Both the position numbers and the translations under genes were made by a program. DNA of 64,000 nucleotides from Streptomyces sp. NBC_00289. Its GTDB lineage: Bacteria > Actinomycetota > Actinomycetes > Streptomycetales > Streptomycetaceae. Of this stretch, positions 1 through 8,465 are shown piece by piece. The DNA lies in assembly GCF_041435115.1 (NCBI RefSeq), contig NZ_CP108046.1, forward strand, positions 10,354,001-10,418,000. Direction: 5' to 3'. Below the pieces are notes generated by a model. It saw only the letters and a list, made by a program, of their open reading frames with translations. It did no database searches and was not told where the DNA came from. Each line of letters begins with the position of its first letter. The first letter of the stretch is position 1.

Positions 1-11
1 ACGATCAACCG

Positions 12-311
12 ATGCGGATCTACAACCGGCTTGCGATGTTGCGAGCAGAGCGTGGTTGGTCGCGGCGCGACCTTGCAGAGGTTACGAAGGTGAACTACCA
101 GACCATCGGCTACTTGGAGCGGGGCGACTACAACCCGAGCCTGGAGCTGGTTTTCCGGATCTGCAACTGCTTCGGTGTGCCCGTGGAGGCTGTCTTTTCT
201 CCGCATCCCTTTCCTCGGCTCACCGGGGAGGCCCTCGTCACCGATTCACCCTCACCGTCCGCGGAGCTCGGCGTGCCCGCATCCGTCAATCCCGAAGAGA
301 ACATGCCATGA
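12..311 (+). CDS. XRE-family HTH transcriptional regulator
   Basis: A 99-residue protein with a Cro/C1-type helix-turn-helix in its first ~60 residues (LRAERGWSRRDLAEVTKV, then the recognition part QTIGYLERGDYNPSLEL). This layout is typical of short one-domain DNA-binding regulators. The C-terminal 35 residues are Pro/Ser-rich and look unstructured. The stop codon overlaps the ATG of the next gene (ATGA), so the two are translationally coupled. Such small XRE proteins paired with membrane proteins usually regulate their own operon, which is inference here. The ribosome binding site lies at or beyond the window edge, so an earlier start cannot be excluded. Confidence 0.85.
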   Translation: MRIYNRLAMLRAERGWSRRDLAEVTKVNYQTIGYLERGDYNPSLELVFRICNCFGVPVEAVFSPHPFPRLTGEALVTDSPSPSAELGVPASVNPEENMP

Positions 312-862
312 TCCGTAATACCTTTCTTCGTAACGAACGCCTCTTCCAGCTGGGCCAGTCGGCGCCAGAACCCATGCCGCGGAGACGAACTCGGCGGACT
401 TTGCTTGTCGTGTTGGCGCTGACCGTCATCACGATGACGTTGGCGGTGATGACTCCCTGGCAGGTGGGGGTGTGGCTTTTTGCGGCACTGATCCTTGCTC
501 AAGGCATGTTCCGCTGGATTGCCTGGCGAGGCATCCGCGGTCTGTCCCTGGCTCCGTCTCACTTGCTGGATGAACTGCAGCTTCAGCAGGTACACAGCGC
601 CTACCGTCGCGCCTACGGCATCATCACGGCGGCCGCGTGGATCCTCTTGATCGTCTTCTTCTTCAGTATCGGCCGACACCCGGTCCGCGTCGCAGGCATC
701 GGGATCTTCTTGCTTCTCGAGATGTTGATCTGGCTGCCCACGGCAATTCTCGCGTGGCGCCTCGAGGATGAAGATCCAGCCGAATTGGACGGATCAAGCA
801 ACCGACTGCACCAGCAGATGACGGAGCCCCCGGCAACCGCAAGCCCTCAGCCGAGAGCGTGA
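308..862 (+). CDS. multi-pass membrane protein coupled to XRE regulator
   Basis: 184 residues. About four hydrophobic segments are visible: LLVVLALTVITMTLAVM near residue 37, VGVWLFAALILAQGMF near 57, IITAAAWILLIVFFF near 107 and GIGIFLLLEMLIWLP near 130. A basic cytoplasmic N-terminus (PRRRTRRT) precedes the first. The ATG overlaps the upstream stop by ATGA, which fixes the start. A longer reading frame begins at 56, but it runs through the regulator gene in another frame and is rejected. No enzymatic motif is seen. The function is unknown; co-transcription suggests a membrane partner or effector of the regulator. Confidence 0.75.
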   Translation: MIRNTFLRNERLFQLGQSAPEPMPRRRTRRTLLVVLALTVITMTLAVMTPWQVGVWLFAALILAQGMFRWIAWRGIRGLSLAPSHLLDELQLQQVHSAYRRAYGIITAAAWILLIVFFFSIGRHPVRVAGIGIFLLLEMLIWLPTAILAWRLEDEDPAELDGSSNRLHQQMTEPPATASPQPRA

Positions 863-1022
863 CGTCATCGTCCGCTACACGGCAGCCTCCTTGTGTATGA
901 AACCCAGAGGACTTTGACCATGATCAGAAACGCAGCTCGTGATCATCTTCTTGTTTGGGATCCAGGAAGCTTCCAGACTCGCGCGTGGGCTCGGCAAGTC
1001 GATTCGGATTCTCAAGATGGAA

Positions 1023-1180
1023 ACCAGGAGGGTTATTCACAAGCCCACGGGAGGCTTCCACCCCTTGGTCAACAGCAACGACCCCGCTCGGTAACCTGAC
1101 GAGTTCTCACAAGACAGGTGTTGCCGGGGCGGGGTCGTTGAGCTGGCAGGTTACAACCGGGTTGGATGCGGAGCAATTGA
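1023..1180 (+). repeat. Dispersed repeat R1, copy 1 (about 158 bp)
   Basis: The same ~160-bp sequence occurs at 10030-10145 (cut by an IS) and 23240-23398 (abutting an IS5 copy). It starts with ACCAGGAGGGTTATTCACAA and contains an inverted pair ACGACCCCGC / GCGGGGTCGT that would form a long stem. No open frame is conserved. It is probably the end of an IS or a small non-autonomous element. The ~160 bp before it (863-1022) hold no recognisable gene. Confidence 0.7.
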
Positions 1181-1227
1181 CCGAGCTCGTGAGGGTTACT
1201 CATAAGCCTCACCAGGAGGTTCGGAAG

Positions 1228-2688
1228 CAGGGCCCCGGCGAGTGCCTGGATCGTCCCGGTCTGGGGTGTTGATCTCGGTGGTGGGCCCCGGAAGCAGGTG
1301 AACACGGCACCTGTGGATCATGTAGTTCTCTACGCTGCAAGATCCACGAAGGTGCCGTGTTCGTTTCTCCATCATCCCTTGTCGCTGTCCCCGTGCCTTG
1401 TGCGCCCTGCCTGGAAGCCCTCGGCGAGGGTGCCGCCAAGGAGCAAGTGCGCTGCCTGGTCGCCGAGTTCGAGTCGGTCACCGATCCGAGAGGGGCTTGC
1501 GGAGTGCGGTACCGGCTCTCCTCGCTGCTGGCCCTGGTGGTCTGCGCGATGACCCCGTCCGGCCACGACTCGATCACCGCGGCGGCGGAGTGGTGCCGAC
1601 GTGCGGCGCCGGAGGAACTGGCCGCCTTCGGCCTGCCCTACCACCCACTCCTTGGCCGCTACCGGGTGCCGAGCGAGAAAACCCTGCGCAGCGTCCTGGG
1701 GCGACTCGATCCCGGTGAGATCGGCGCGGCCGGTTACGACTACCTTCGGCCTCTGCTGTCCGCACAGCCCCGCCGGCCGGAGCCGGTGATGCCCGACGGT
1801 GGCACCGAACGTGAACAGCGCCGGGCTCACCGGGCGGCCGCCCGCGCCGAGCCGGTACGGCTCCGGCGGCGGGCGATCGCGGTGGACGGCAAGTGCCTGC
1901 GCGGCGCGAGGCGCCCGGACGGCAGCCGCGTCTTCGTCCTGTCCGCCGTCCGTCACGGCGACGGTGTCACTCTCGCCTCCCGCGAGATCGGCGCGAAGAC
2001 CAACGAAATCCCCGAGTTCGCACCTCTCCTCGACCAGATCGACGACGCGGATCTCACGGGGGTGGTCGTTACCGCCGATGCCCTCCACGCCCAACGCGAC
2101 CACGCCATCTACCTGCGCGAACGCGGCGCTCACTACCTGCTGACCATCAAGAACAACCAGCGCGGCCAGGCCCGTCAACTCCACGCCCTGCCCTGGAAGG
2201 AGATCCCTGTGATCCACCGCGACGACGCCCGGGGCCACGGCCGTCACGAGCAGCGGCTCGTGCAGGTCGTCACCGTCGAGGGCCTGCTCTTCCCGCACGC
2301 GGCCCAGGTCCTGCGGATCCAGCGCCGACGCCGTCTCTACGGGGCGAAAAAATGGTCCAGCGAGACCGTCTACGCCATCACCGACCTGCCCGCCGAGGAA
2401 GCGAACGCAGCCGAGATCGCGTCCTGGGCTCGCGGGCACTGGACCGTGGAAAATACCGTCCACTGGTGTCGAGATGTCACTTTCAACGAGGACAAGTCCC
2501 AGGTCAGAACCCGCAACGCGCCCGCCGTACTCGCTACCCTCCGCGACCTGATCCGCAGCGCGCTCAAGCTCGCCGGCTACGTCAACACCGCCGCCGGACG
2601 ACGAGCCCACACCGAGCGCCCCCGCGTCCTCGCCCTCTACGGCATCACATAACCAAACCGGACGATCCAGGCACACGCCGGGGCCCTG
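1228..2688 (+). mobile_element. ISAs1-family insertion sequence, complete
   Basis: Terminal inverted repeats begin CAGGGCCCCGGCG and end CGCCGGGGCCCTG. The element is flanked by a perfect 10-bp target duplication, GGTTCGGAAG, at 1218-1227 and 2689-2698. It is 1461 bp with one intact transposase gene. It sits inside the C-terminal end of an older IS5-type gene. Confidence 0.92.
1357..2652 (+). CDS. ISAs1-family transposase, intact
   Basis: 431 residues with the family's N-terminal DDE_Tnp_1-associated domain (DPRGACGVRYRLSSLLALVVCAM) followed by a DDE catalytic domain. The likely acidic residues lie in AIAVDGKCLRGARRPDG, VVVTADALHAQRDHA with LLTIKNNQ, and GHWTVENTVHWCRDVTF. The length is normal and the frame is uninterrupted. 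The start is an upstream GTG; a start nearer residue 30 is possible. The gene should be able to mobilise this element and perhaps related copies at 35694 and the remnants at 40111 and 58566. Confidence 0.9.
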   Translation: MFVSPSSLVAVPVPCAPCLEALGEGAAKEQVRCLVAEFESVTDPRGACGVRYRLSSLLALVVCAMTPSGHDSITAAAEWCRRAAPEELAAFGLPYHPLLGRYRVPSEKTLRSVLGRLDPGEIGAAGYDYLRPLLSAQPRRPEPVMPDGGTEREQRRAHRAAARAEPVRLRRRAIAVDGKCLRGARRPDGSRVFVLSAVRHGDGVTLASREIGAKTNEIPEFAPLLDQIDDADLTGVVVTADALHAQRDHAIYLRERGAHYLLTIKNNQRGQARQLHALPWKEIPVIHRDDARGHGRHEQRLVQVVTVEGLLFPHAAQVLRIQRRRRLYGAKKWSSETVYAITDLPAEEANAAEIASWARGHWTVENTVHWCRDVTFNEDKSQVRTRNAPAVLATLRDLIRSALKLAGYVNTAAGRRAHTERPRVLALYGIT

Positions 2689-3097
2689 GGTTCGGAAGAA
2701 CGCGAGTGCGGTGATGGTGCGGACGATGCTCGGGAGGGTGTCGAGTGGGCGGCCGCGGTAGCGGGTGGCGAGGATCTTCCAGTCCTTCAGGTGTGCGATC
2801 GCTCGTTCGACGGCGGCGCGCAGGGTGCTGATGGACTGGTTGAGGATCTTGTCGGCTTGGGGTCGTTCCCGGCTGGGTGGCTTGCGCCTGGCCGGTGAGG
2901 ACGCCGGTGCCGATATAGCCGAGGTCACCCATCGTCTCGCAGTCGGGGAACAGACCAGGGAAGCCCGATTCCCGCCAGGCGCGGATGTCGTGCCAGGACC
3001 CGTACAAACGGCTCGCGGCCAGGCGGAAGACCATCGCGAAGATGCAGGAGATCGCCCGGCGATACCCCCGCATGTTTGCACACTGGAGGCTGACCGC

Positions 3098-3192
3098 GGG
3101 CGCCGTCCTGGTCTGATGACCAGAACGACAAGAGCCGTATGACGGGAGACTGTCACGTACGGATCTGTGAGAGCCGAGGGGTGAGATCCCCC
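3098..3192 (+). ncRNA. 3' end of a group II intron (domains V/VI-like)
   Basis: The sequence folds into two adjacent hairpins: CCGTATGAC...GTCACGTACGG, then AGCCGAGGGG...CCCCCTCGGCT followed by CTACTCGG. This order, spacing and the short 3' tail resemble domains V and VI at the end of bacterial group II introns. The next bases read into an IS5-type coding fragment, as expected of a downstream exon. No reverse transcriptase is left here. The assignment rests on pattern memory, not a covariance model. Confidence 0.5.
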
Positions 3193-3202
3193 TCGGCTAC
3201 TC

Positions 3203-3283
3203 GGCATCACAGCACCGGACGGAACCCTGGTCTGGATTTCGCCGGCCCTCGCCGGCCGCATTCACGATCTCACTGCGGTCACC
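3203..3283 (+). pseudogene. IS5-family transposase fragment
   Basis: About 27 codons read [17 protein letters not shown] then RIHDLTAV, the segment preceding the second catalytic Asp in IS5-type transposases. Both ends are lost: the left side joins the group II intron tail and the right side joins an inverted IS256 fragment at 3284. Confidence 0.7.
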
Positions 3284-3482
3284 ACGGTCTTCGAACGAGT
3301 GTTGTTGCGGGTGTGGCCGTCGGCGGCCCTTTCATGCTTCTCGTGGCCAAATGATCGGCGATCTCACCCTCGAGAGCGGACTCCAAGAGCCTCTTCGTCA
3401 GCTGCTGCATTAGCCCGCCCTCACCGGTCAACTTGATCCCGCCAGCCTTCGCGCGGTCCACCAGTTGCCCGATCAACTGACC
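3284..3482 (-). pseudogene. IS256-family transposase N-terminal fragment
   Basis: Minus-strand codons read LIGQLVDRAKAGGIKLTGEG and LMQQLTKRLLESALEGEI, then DHL. After a one-base frameshift they continue GHEKHERAADGHTRNN. This matches the N-terminal region of IS256 transposases and resembles the start of the larger element at 43759. Everything after ~65 residues is missing. Confidence 0.8.
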
Positions 3483-4070
3483 TCATTTGTTCCTGGCTGG
3501 CGGTGGTCGTAGTTCGTGGGGCTTGTTCAGGTGGCGGCAGGTGTGCTGGAGGATGTGGCGGGCTTGCAGGAGGTGGACCGTGGTGGCGGGGTCTTGTTCG
3601 GTGTTTGTGGTGTGTGCGATTGCTGCGGCGGTTTCGTTGATGAGGTCGCGGACCGCGGCGACCAGATGCGGGATCCAGGACTGGTAGAGCCGTCGGTCGA
3701 GCGTGGGATTGGGGCGAGTCTGGGTGCGGTGGCGGGCGTGGACCAGCCAGCGGTGGGCCGGGATGCCGCCGGTAACGGGCCGGAGTCGCTGCTCGGTGGT
3801 CAGCGCCAGGCGTAGTTGCCAGATACGGGCCTGCGATCCGGGCAGGCGCGTCATATCGTCATGGAAGGCCAGGAGGGCGTCGATGAGCAGGCCGGACCAC
3901 CGGCGCAGGCGGTCGGTGTGGGCGGGCATGCGTCCGGGGCCGCCGGCTGCCTGGTGGACGGTCCACCAGAGCTGGCTGCGTGCGGCGTCTTCCGCCCCGC
4001 AGGGCATGCCGCTCGCGGCTGTGGTGCAGGAGCCTGCGTTGTCCGGCTGGGCGCCTGCTGGGCTGGTCAT
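3483..4070 (-). CDS. hypothetical protein, second gene of a coupled pair
   Basis: 195 residues if it starts at the ATG overlapping the upstream stop (ATGA). An ATG 9 bases upstream is also possible. It is rich in Ala, Arg, Leu and His, with helix-like stretches such as LLIDALLAFHDDMTRL and LVAAVRDLINETAAAIA. No signal peptide, membrane segment or known catalytic motif is visible. I do not recognise the family. The last codons abut an IS256 fragment at 3482, so the natural C-terminus may have been altered. Confidence 0.5.
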   Translation of the reverse strand: MTSPAGAQPDNAGSCTTAASGMPCGAEDAARSQLWWTVHQAAGGPGRMPAHTDRLRRWSGLLIDALLAFHDDMTRLPGSQARIWQLRLALTTEQRLRPVTGGIPAHRWLVHARHRTQTRPNPTLDRRLYQSWIPHLVAAVRDLINETAAAIAHTTNTEQDPATTVHLLQARHILQHTCRHLNKPHELRPPPARNK

Positions 4071-4375
4071 GCCTGGCATCCACCGCAGGCCGGCGCCGTG
4101 TAGGCGTGGGTGGCCTGTTCCAGGCACCAGGCCATCCGCGCGGTGAAGAGCTCGGGGCAGTCCCCGGCCCGCTGCGCGACCGCTCCCGCGCACCCGCCGG
4201 GCACTGTCGCGTGGCGGGCCAGCTCCTCGGCGACCGCCGCGCACACCGTCTTTGTACTGATCTGGTCCGGTGGGCGCAGGGGCGAGCAGAACAGGGCCTG
4301 TGCCCACACTCGGATCACTTTCTCGGCCACCGGTCCGGCCGAAAGTTGTGAAGTCGTGCCCATTGCGTCACACAT
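4067..4375 (-). CDS. hypothetical protein, first gene of a coupled pair
   Basis: 102 residues with several cysteines (CGGC near the C-terminus) and an Ala-rich helical body (KTVCAAVAEELARHAT, DCPELFTARMAWCLEQAT). It overlaps the next gene by 4 bases, so the two form an operon. An ATG four codons downstream (MGTTSQ) is an alternative start. The Cys-X-X-Cys end could bind metal, which is speculation. The family was not recognised. Confidence 0.5.
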   Translation of the reverse strand: MCDAMGTTSQLSAGPVAEKVIRVWAQALFCSPLRPPDQISTKTVCAAVAEELARHATVPGGCAGAVAQRAGDCPELFTARMAWCLEQATHAYTAPACGGCQA

Positions 4376-4399
4376 TCCTGATGGGAAATCCGCCCGGTG

Positions 4400-4790
4400 T
4401 GCCCACGGTCGAACGGGTCAGAACGGGCCTGGTCTCCCAGGTTCCGCCGCATCCCGGGGCGCGGCGTGAGCAGCTGGTGCTCACCGTGGCGCACGGGGGC
4501 GCTGAGCGAGCGAGTGGCAGACGTCACGGGGGTGCCGTGCTCGACCATGTCGGCCCACGCGCGCTCGGCGGCCTGGAAAATCTTGTCCTCGCGTGCCCAC
4601 GTCACGGCGGGCCGTGACTCGATGTGGGTCGCGGCGAGGGCCTGCCGCGCTGCGCTGGCCAGTTGGTGCCCGGTGCCGCGCCTGCTCGCGGCTGCTGTTC
4701 GGCTCGGCGGGCAAGCATCGCCGAGTAGCGGTGGCCGGTGTCGTCGGCGTACGAGCTGAAGTGGCTCTGACACGAAAAATGCGGTGTGCC
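4400..4790 (-). pseudogene. decayed gene, unknown product
   Basis: Protein-like sequence appears in two frames on the minus strand. One frame carries HRYSAMLARRAEQQPR; after a shift another reads ARQALAATHIESRP, WAREDKIFQAAERAWADM and VEHGTPVTSATRSL. The change of frame with no complete ORF suggests a frameshifted gene. I do not recognise the family. Confidence 0.3.
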
Positions 4791-4800
4791 TGTGCTTCAT

Positions 4801-5033
4801 AGTGAAGTCCAGGTCTTGCCGCCGTCGGAGGACTTGCCCGAGTCGGTGGCGAGGTTGCCGACGACCGAGACGCCGCCCTTGCCGTCCTCCTGGAACTGCG
4901 TCAGGCGGCGGAAGAGCAGGTTGGCGACCTGGCCGGCGTCCGAGACATAGATCTAGCCAGGGTCGAGGTGGGAGAGACCCGCCTCCTGGTAGACCTGGAT
5001 GGTGGAGGCGACCGCGTCGCGTAGGTGCTCGGT
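4801..5033 (-). pseudogene. fragment of unknown gene with in-frame stop
   Basis: Minus-strand translation reads LRDAVASTIQVYQEAGLSHL, DPG, stop, IYVSDAGQVANLLF, RRLTQFQEDGKGGVSVVG and SSDGGKTWTSL. The frame is coding-like but holds a TAG stop and has neither a start nor an end. The SDGGKTW piece recalls repeat motifs in secreted BNR or exo-hydrolase proteins, but that is too weak for a function. Confidence 0.35.
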
Positions 5034-5474
5034 CTACAGGTCGTCGGGCAGGAGGCGGAATGCCTGGTGGCCCGTCAGCGGCCGGATCATGCGGAAATGC
5101 CGGTCGGTAGTGAGAAGGACCTCGGTCCGGTAGGCGGCTGCGAGGGCGACGCTCATGGCGTCGGTCAGTCCGACGCCTTTGCCTTGGTCGGCGTCTGCAT
5201 AGCCTTCGGCGACGGCGATCGCCGCGCTCAGGTGTGTGGCGAGAGAGGGGATCTCGAAGCGGCGCACGGCTGTGTTGCGTTCGATGAACCGTGCCGCGGT
5301 GAGGGCTTTGCTGGCTCCGGCCCGTGTTGAGATCAGATAGTCCAGTTCTGCCAGGACCATGGGAGAGATGACGAGATGGCTGACTGCCGCGAGGGCTTCC
5401 TTGTGCGCTTCATGGCCGGTGAGCTTCGGATCGAGGAGACGGTACAGGCCGTTGGTATCGGCAATTGCAATCAT
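5034..5474 (-). CDS. PIN-domain ribonuclease toxin (VapC-like)
   Basis: 146 residues with PIN-domain landmarks: IADTNGLYRL at the N-terminus (first metal-binding Asp), a conserved acidic residue in VLAELDYL, GLTDAMSVALAA (third acidic site) and VLLTTDRHFRMIR (final Asp). The family cleaves RNA and is neutralised by a small partner encoded upstream. The ATG lies 2 bases after the stop of the antitoxin gene, so the two form an operon. The pair appears intact and may be active. Confidence 0.85.
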   Translation of the reverse strand: MIAIADTNGLYRLLDPKLTGHEAHKEALAAVSHLVISPMVLAELDYLISTRAGASKALTAARFIERNTAVRRFEIPSLATHLSAAIAVAEGYADADQGKGVGLTDAMSVALAAAYRTEVLLTTDRHFRMIRPLTGHQAFRLLPDDL

Positions 5475-5476
5475 CG

Positions 5477-5719
5477 TCAGGCGCCCATTCCCCTGAGCGT
5501 CTCTTCGATCTCATCGTCGGCCAGATCAGGGAGGCCGAGGTCGGGCAGGTCAATTTCGCCCATGGGGTTTATGGGGTGCGAGGGGACGTCATCGTCGCTG
5601 ACCGGCACCATCCGGGCCACCGCGACACCGTTCTTGGTGACCGTGATGGTCTCTCCGCGCGCTGCCGCAGCAAGCATCTGCGAGGACTTCTGATTAAACT
5701 CCCGAGCCGTGGCATCCAT
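5477..5719 (-). CDS. Phd/YefM-type antitoxin partner of the PIN toxin
   Basis: 80 residues. The N-terminal half (FNQKSSQMLAAAARGETITV then TKNGVAVARMVPV) matches the Phd/YefM DNA-binding fold found in many VapB-like antitoxins. The C-terminal half is acidic (DLPDLGLPDLADDEIEE) and would wrap the toxin. It precedes the toxin by 2 bases. It is probably autoregulated through the palindromic TGTAGTA repeats just upstream. Confidence 0.85.
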   Translation of the reverse strand: MDATAREFNQKSSQMLAAAARGETITVTKNGVAVARMVPVSDDDVPSHPINPMGEIDLPDLGLPDLADDEIEETLRGMGA

Positions 5720-5745
5720 GTACTACATGTTACTACACCCCGTGT
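5717..5745 (-). promoter_or_regulatory. likely toxin-antitoxin autoregulatory operator
   Basis: Directly before the antitoxin ATG, the minus strand carries two TGTAGTA units 3 bases apart around the palindrome ACATGT. Its position over the start codon region fits binding by the antitoxin's own DNA-binding domain. Confidence 0.45.
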
Positions 5746-5754
5746 CTCACGCGG

Positions 5755-6170
5755 GCGTTCCGCCGGGACTGGACCAGGGTGTCCAGGACGTTGCCGTCCT
5801 GGTCCACCGCCCGCCACAGGTACCGCCACTCGCCGTTGATCTTCACGTAGACCTCGTCCAGATACCACTCATCGCAGGCCTTCGGCCTGCGGCGGCGCAG
5901 GCCGGCCGCGTACTGGGGCCCGAACTTGGTGCACCACTGCCGGACGGTTTCGTGGGAGACGATCACGCCGCGGGCGGGCATGAGCTCCTCGGCCTCGCGG
6001 AAGCTGAGCGGGAAGCGGTGGTACAGCCACACGCAGCGGGACATGACCTCCGCGGGTACCGGTACTTCTTGTACGACGGTGTCGCTCCGCCTCCACGACA
6101 GCCCCTCCCAGATGTTCAGAACCCCAGATCCGGAGCACCGCGCTCGCCACAAACCCTTTCACTGCTGGGT
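5755..6170 (-). pseudogene. IS6-family transposase, C-terminally truncated
   Basis: Minus-strand codons include VMSRCVWLYHRFPLSFREAE, VIVSHETVRQWCTKFG and the catalytic segment DEWYLDEVYVKINGEWRYLW, ending VQSRRNA. The N-terminal ~30 codons are in a different frame (TPSYKKYRYP). After RRNA the frame runs out at the toxin-antitoxin promoter, so roughly the last 100 residues, including the catalytic Glu, are absent. Confidence 0.8.
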
Positions 6171-6228
6171 GTCATCTGTTTTCACCGGTGTGGTGCCCAT
6201 ATATAGAATGGCGTCCCTTCTCGTGTGT

Positions 6229-6420
6229 GGCCGATCATTCGGTGGGGTCGTTGGTGGTGTGGGATGGTGCGGTGGCGCTTTCGGGGAGCTTTGGGTAGAG
6301 CTTGGCCATGCTTCCCTCCGGCAGGTAGCGGCGGGGGCAGGCGATCCACTCGTCGTGCAGTTCGAAGAGAACGGCGGTGACCAGGCGCTCGAGCGCCCCG
6401 GGATTGGGGAAGAGATCTCC
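6229..6420 (-). pseudogene. IS256-family transposase C-terminal fragment
   Basis: Minus-strand codons read LFPNPGALERLVTAVLFEL, HDEWIACPRRYLPEGSMA and KLYPKL, ending with a stop at 6229-6231. The LFPN...ERL...HDEW...RRYL.EGSM pattern is the C-terminal signature of one IS256 subgroup. It abuts a plus-strand IS5 fragment at ~6421. Confidence 0.7.
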
Positions 6421-6870
6421 CGGTTCAACCGTTCCAGGGGGTTGGTCGACTTACCCGCGGACTTCCCGCCCTGGCGGACGGTCTGGGGCTTCATGGCCCG
6501 CTGGGCCGTCGCCGGAGTCATCGGACAGATCCGCGACCAGCTCGCCGGCCGGATCCGCCGCGAGATGGGAAAAGGCCCCAGAGCGGTGGCCACCGTGATC
6601 GACTCCCAGAGCGTCAAGGCTGCCGAGACCGTCGGCAAGGACTCCCGCGGCTACTGATGCGGGCAAGAAAATCAATGGCCGCAAGCGGCATCTCGTGGTC
6701 GATACCAGAGGTCTTCCGCTACTGGTCATGGTCACCCCGGCCTCCCTCAGCGACCGCGACGCGGCCAAGGAAGTGCTCTTCCGGCTCCGCCTGATGCCCG
6801 AGATCACCATCGTCTGGGCCGACTCCGCCTATGCCGGAAAGCTCGTCGGCTGGGCGAAACAGCACCTGAG

Positions 6871-8465
6871 CTTGTTCTTTTTCTTCCGGCCCCGAACGGT
6901 GTCTCGAACTAAGTCGCTCACCTGAGGGTTCGTCGGACGTGGGGGCGGCCTTCGTCTGATCATGTGCTCCGACCAAGGTGCACGTGACCACGACGAAGGC
7001 CGTGAGGATGAGTCTGCTGCCTGATGCTGTCCGCAGGGAAGCGTTCGCGGAAGCGTCACGCTTCCGGGGCGAGTTCTACGAGTGTCTGACCGCTCGGCGC
7101 GACGAACTGTTCGAGTTGGTGGACGCGGTGCTGTGTGCCGATGGTGCGGTGAAGTCCGCGGTGGACTTGACCCTTCTGCCCGAGCATCGGCGCGGGCACG
7201 GAGCGATGTACGGAGGCTTGAACCGCGGCCGGATCGACGTCGACCGGCTTCGGACGCTGCTGGCAGGGCTGCCCTTGCCGCGTTTCGACGGCGGGCGCCT
7301 GGTCTTGGCGGTCGATGTGTCGCCGTGGCTCCGCTCGGACGCGCCGTGCTCAGCCGACCGGCTGTTCTGTCACGTCTATGGCCGCGCGAAGACGGCATCG
7401 CAGTTCATTCCGGGCTGGCCCTATTCCTTCGTGGCCGTCCTGGAGCCGGGTGCCACGTCCTGGACCGCGATCCTGGACGCGGTCCGGCTCGGCCCGGCGG
7501 ACGACGCGACCGCGGTCACGGCCTCCCAGCTGCGGGGTGTCATCGAACGGCTCATCGCCGCAGGCCAGTGGCAGGTCGGGGGCCCGGATATCGTGATCGT
7601 CATGGACGCCGGCTACGACGTCACCCGCCTGGCCTGGGTCCTGCGCGACCTGCCCGTCGAGCTGGTCGGCCGGGTCCGTTCCGACCGCGTCATGCGCCTG
7701 CCGAAGCCGCCTCGCGTCCACGACCCGAAGGGCGGGCGGCCACCCAAGCACGGCCCGGAATTCCGCTTCACCAGGCCGGAAACCTGGCCCGAGCCCGCGA
7801 TCACCACGGTCACTGACACCACCAACTACGGCAAGGCCGAAACCCAGGCCTGGGACCGGGTCCACCCACGGCTCACCCACCGCTCCTCATGGCTCGACCA
7901 CGACGGTGAACTTCCCCTGGTCGAGGGGACGTTGATCCGGTTGAAAGTCGAGCATCTGTCCAAGGACCGCGATGCCCCGCCGGTATGGTTATGGTCCTCC
8001 AAGACGGGCGCCACCCCGGAAGACGTGGACCGCTTCTGGCAGGCATTCCTCCGCCGCTTCGACCTGGAGCACACCTTCCGATTCGCGAAGCAGACCCTCG
8101 GCTGGACCACTCCGAAACTGCGTACTCCCGAGGCGGCGGACCGCTGGACCTGGATCCTGATCGTCGCTCACACCCAGCTCCGGCTCGCCCGGCCCCTCGC
8201 CGAAGACCTCCGCCGGCCGTGGGAGAAACCCGCCACCTCCGACCGGCTCACCCCGGCCCGGGTCCGCCGGGGGTTCAGGAACATTCGCGCCTACCTCGCC
8301 TGCCCGACCCGTGTTCCCAAACCCCGAGGCACCGGCCCCGGACGACCACCCGGCGCCAAGAACAGACACCGGGCACCCCGCTACGACGTCGGCAAGACCG
8401 TCAAACGCCCCGAGAGCCTCAAAGCCATCGGCAAGCCGGGAAGGTCTTGGTAGATAAAGAACAAG
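6871..8465 (+). mobile_element. complete IS with NF041680-like DDE transposase
   Basis: Ends are CTTGTTCTTT and AAAGAACAAG (inverted). It is flanked by a 5-bp duplication CTGAG at 6866-6870 and 8466-8470. It is 1595 bp with one long intact transposase gene. Confidence 0.88.
6978..8453 (+). CDS. DDE-superfamily transposase (IS701/NF041680-like)
   Basis: 491 residues, starting at GTG; an ATG ten codons later is possible. Likely catalytic region: GGRLVLAVDVSPWLRSDAP (first Asp), GPDIVIVMDAGYDVTRLAW (second Asp) and RRFDLEHTFRFAKQTLGW (Glu). A basic tail (GTGPGRPPGAKNRHRAPRYD) is typical of actinobacterial proteins annotated as NF041680 putative transposases. The frame is uninterrupted and the gene fills its element, so it is probably functional. 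Confidence 0.85.
   Translation: MHVTTTKAVRMSLLPDAVRREAFAEASRFRGEFYECLTARRDELFELVDAVLCADGAVKSAVDLTLLPEHRRGHGAMYGGLNRGRIDVDRLRTLLAGLPLPRFDGGRLVLAVDVSPWLRSDAPCSADRLFCHVYGRAKTASQFIPGWPYSFVAVLEPGATSWTAILDAVRLGPADDATAVTASQLRGVIERLIAAGQWQVGGPDIVIVMDAGYDVTRLAWVLRDLPVELVGRVRSDRVMRLPKPPRVHDPKGGRPPKHGPEFRFTRPETWPEPAITTVTDTTNYGKAETQAWDRVHPRLTHRSSWLDHDGELPLVEGTLIRLKVEHLSKDRDAPPVWLWSSKTGATPEDVDRFWQAFLRRFDLEHTFRFAKQTLGWTTPKLRTPEAADRWTWILIVAHTQLRLARPLAEDLRRPWEKPATSDRLTPARVRRGFRNIRAYLACPTRVPKPRGTGPGRPPGAKNRHRAPRYDVGKTVKRPESLKAIGKPGRSW

Larger units (their letters stand above)
1209..3073 (-). pseudogene. IS5-type transposase remnant split by ISAs1
   Basis: On the minus strand, 3073 down to 2699 encodes a frameshifted C-terminal half of an IS5/DDE_4-type transposase. 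Readable pieces are LYGSWHDIRAWRESGFPG, CETMGDLGYIGTG, then in another frame STLRAAVERAIAHLKDWKIL and IVRTITALAFF. The last codons (RTSW, stop) lie beyond the ISAs1 insertion at 1209-1227. Removing ISAs1 and one 10-bp duplicate restores ALAFFRTSW-stop, which confirms the insertion. The N-terminal part is missing, so the gene is dead. Confidence 0.7.

Noticed and set aside
1372..3261. 629-codon minus-strand frame opposite ISAs1
   Set aside because: Most of it is antisense to the intact transposase. Only its first part overlaps real IS5 remnant codons, which are annotated separately.
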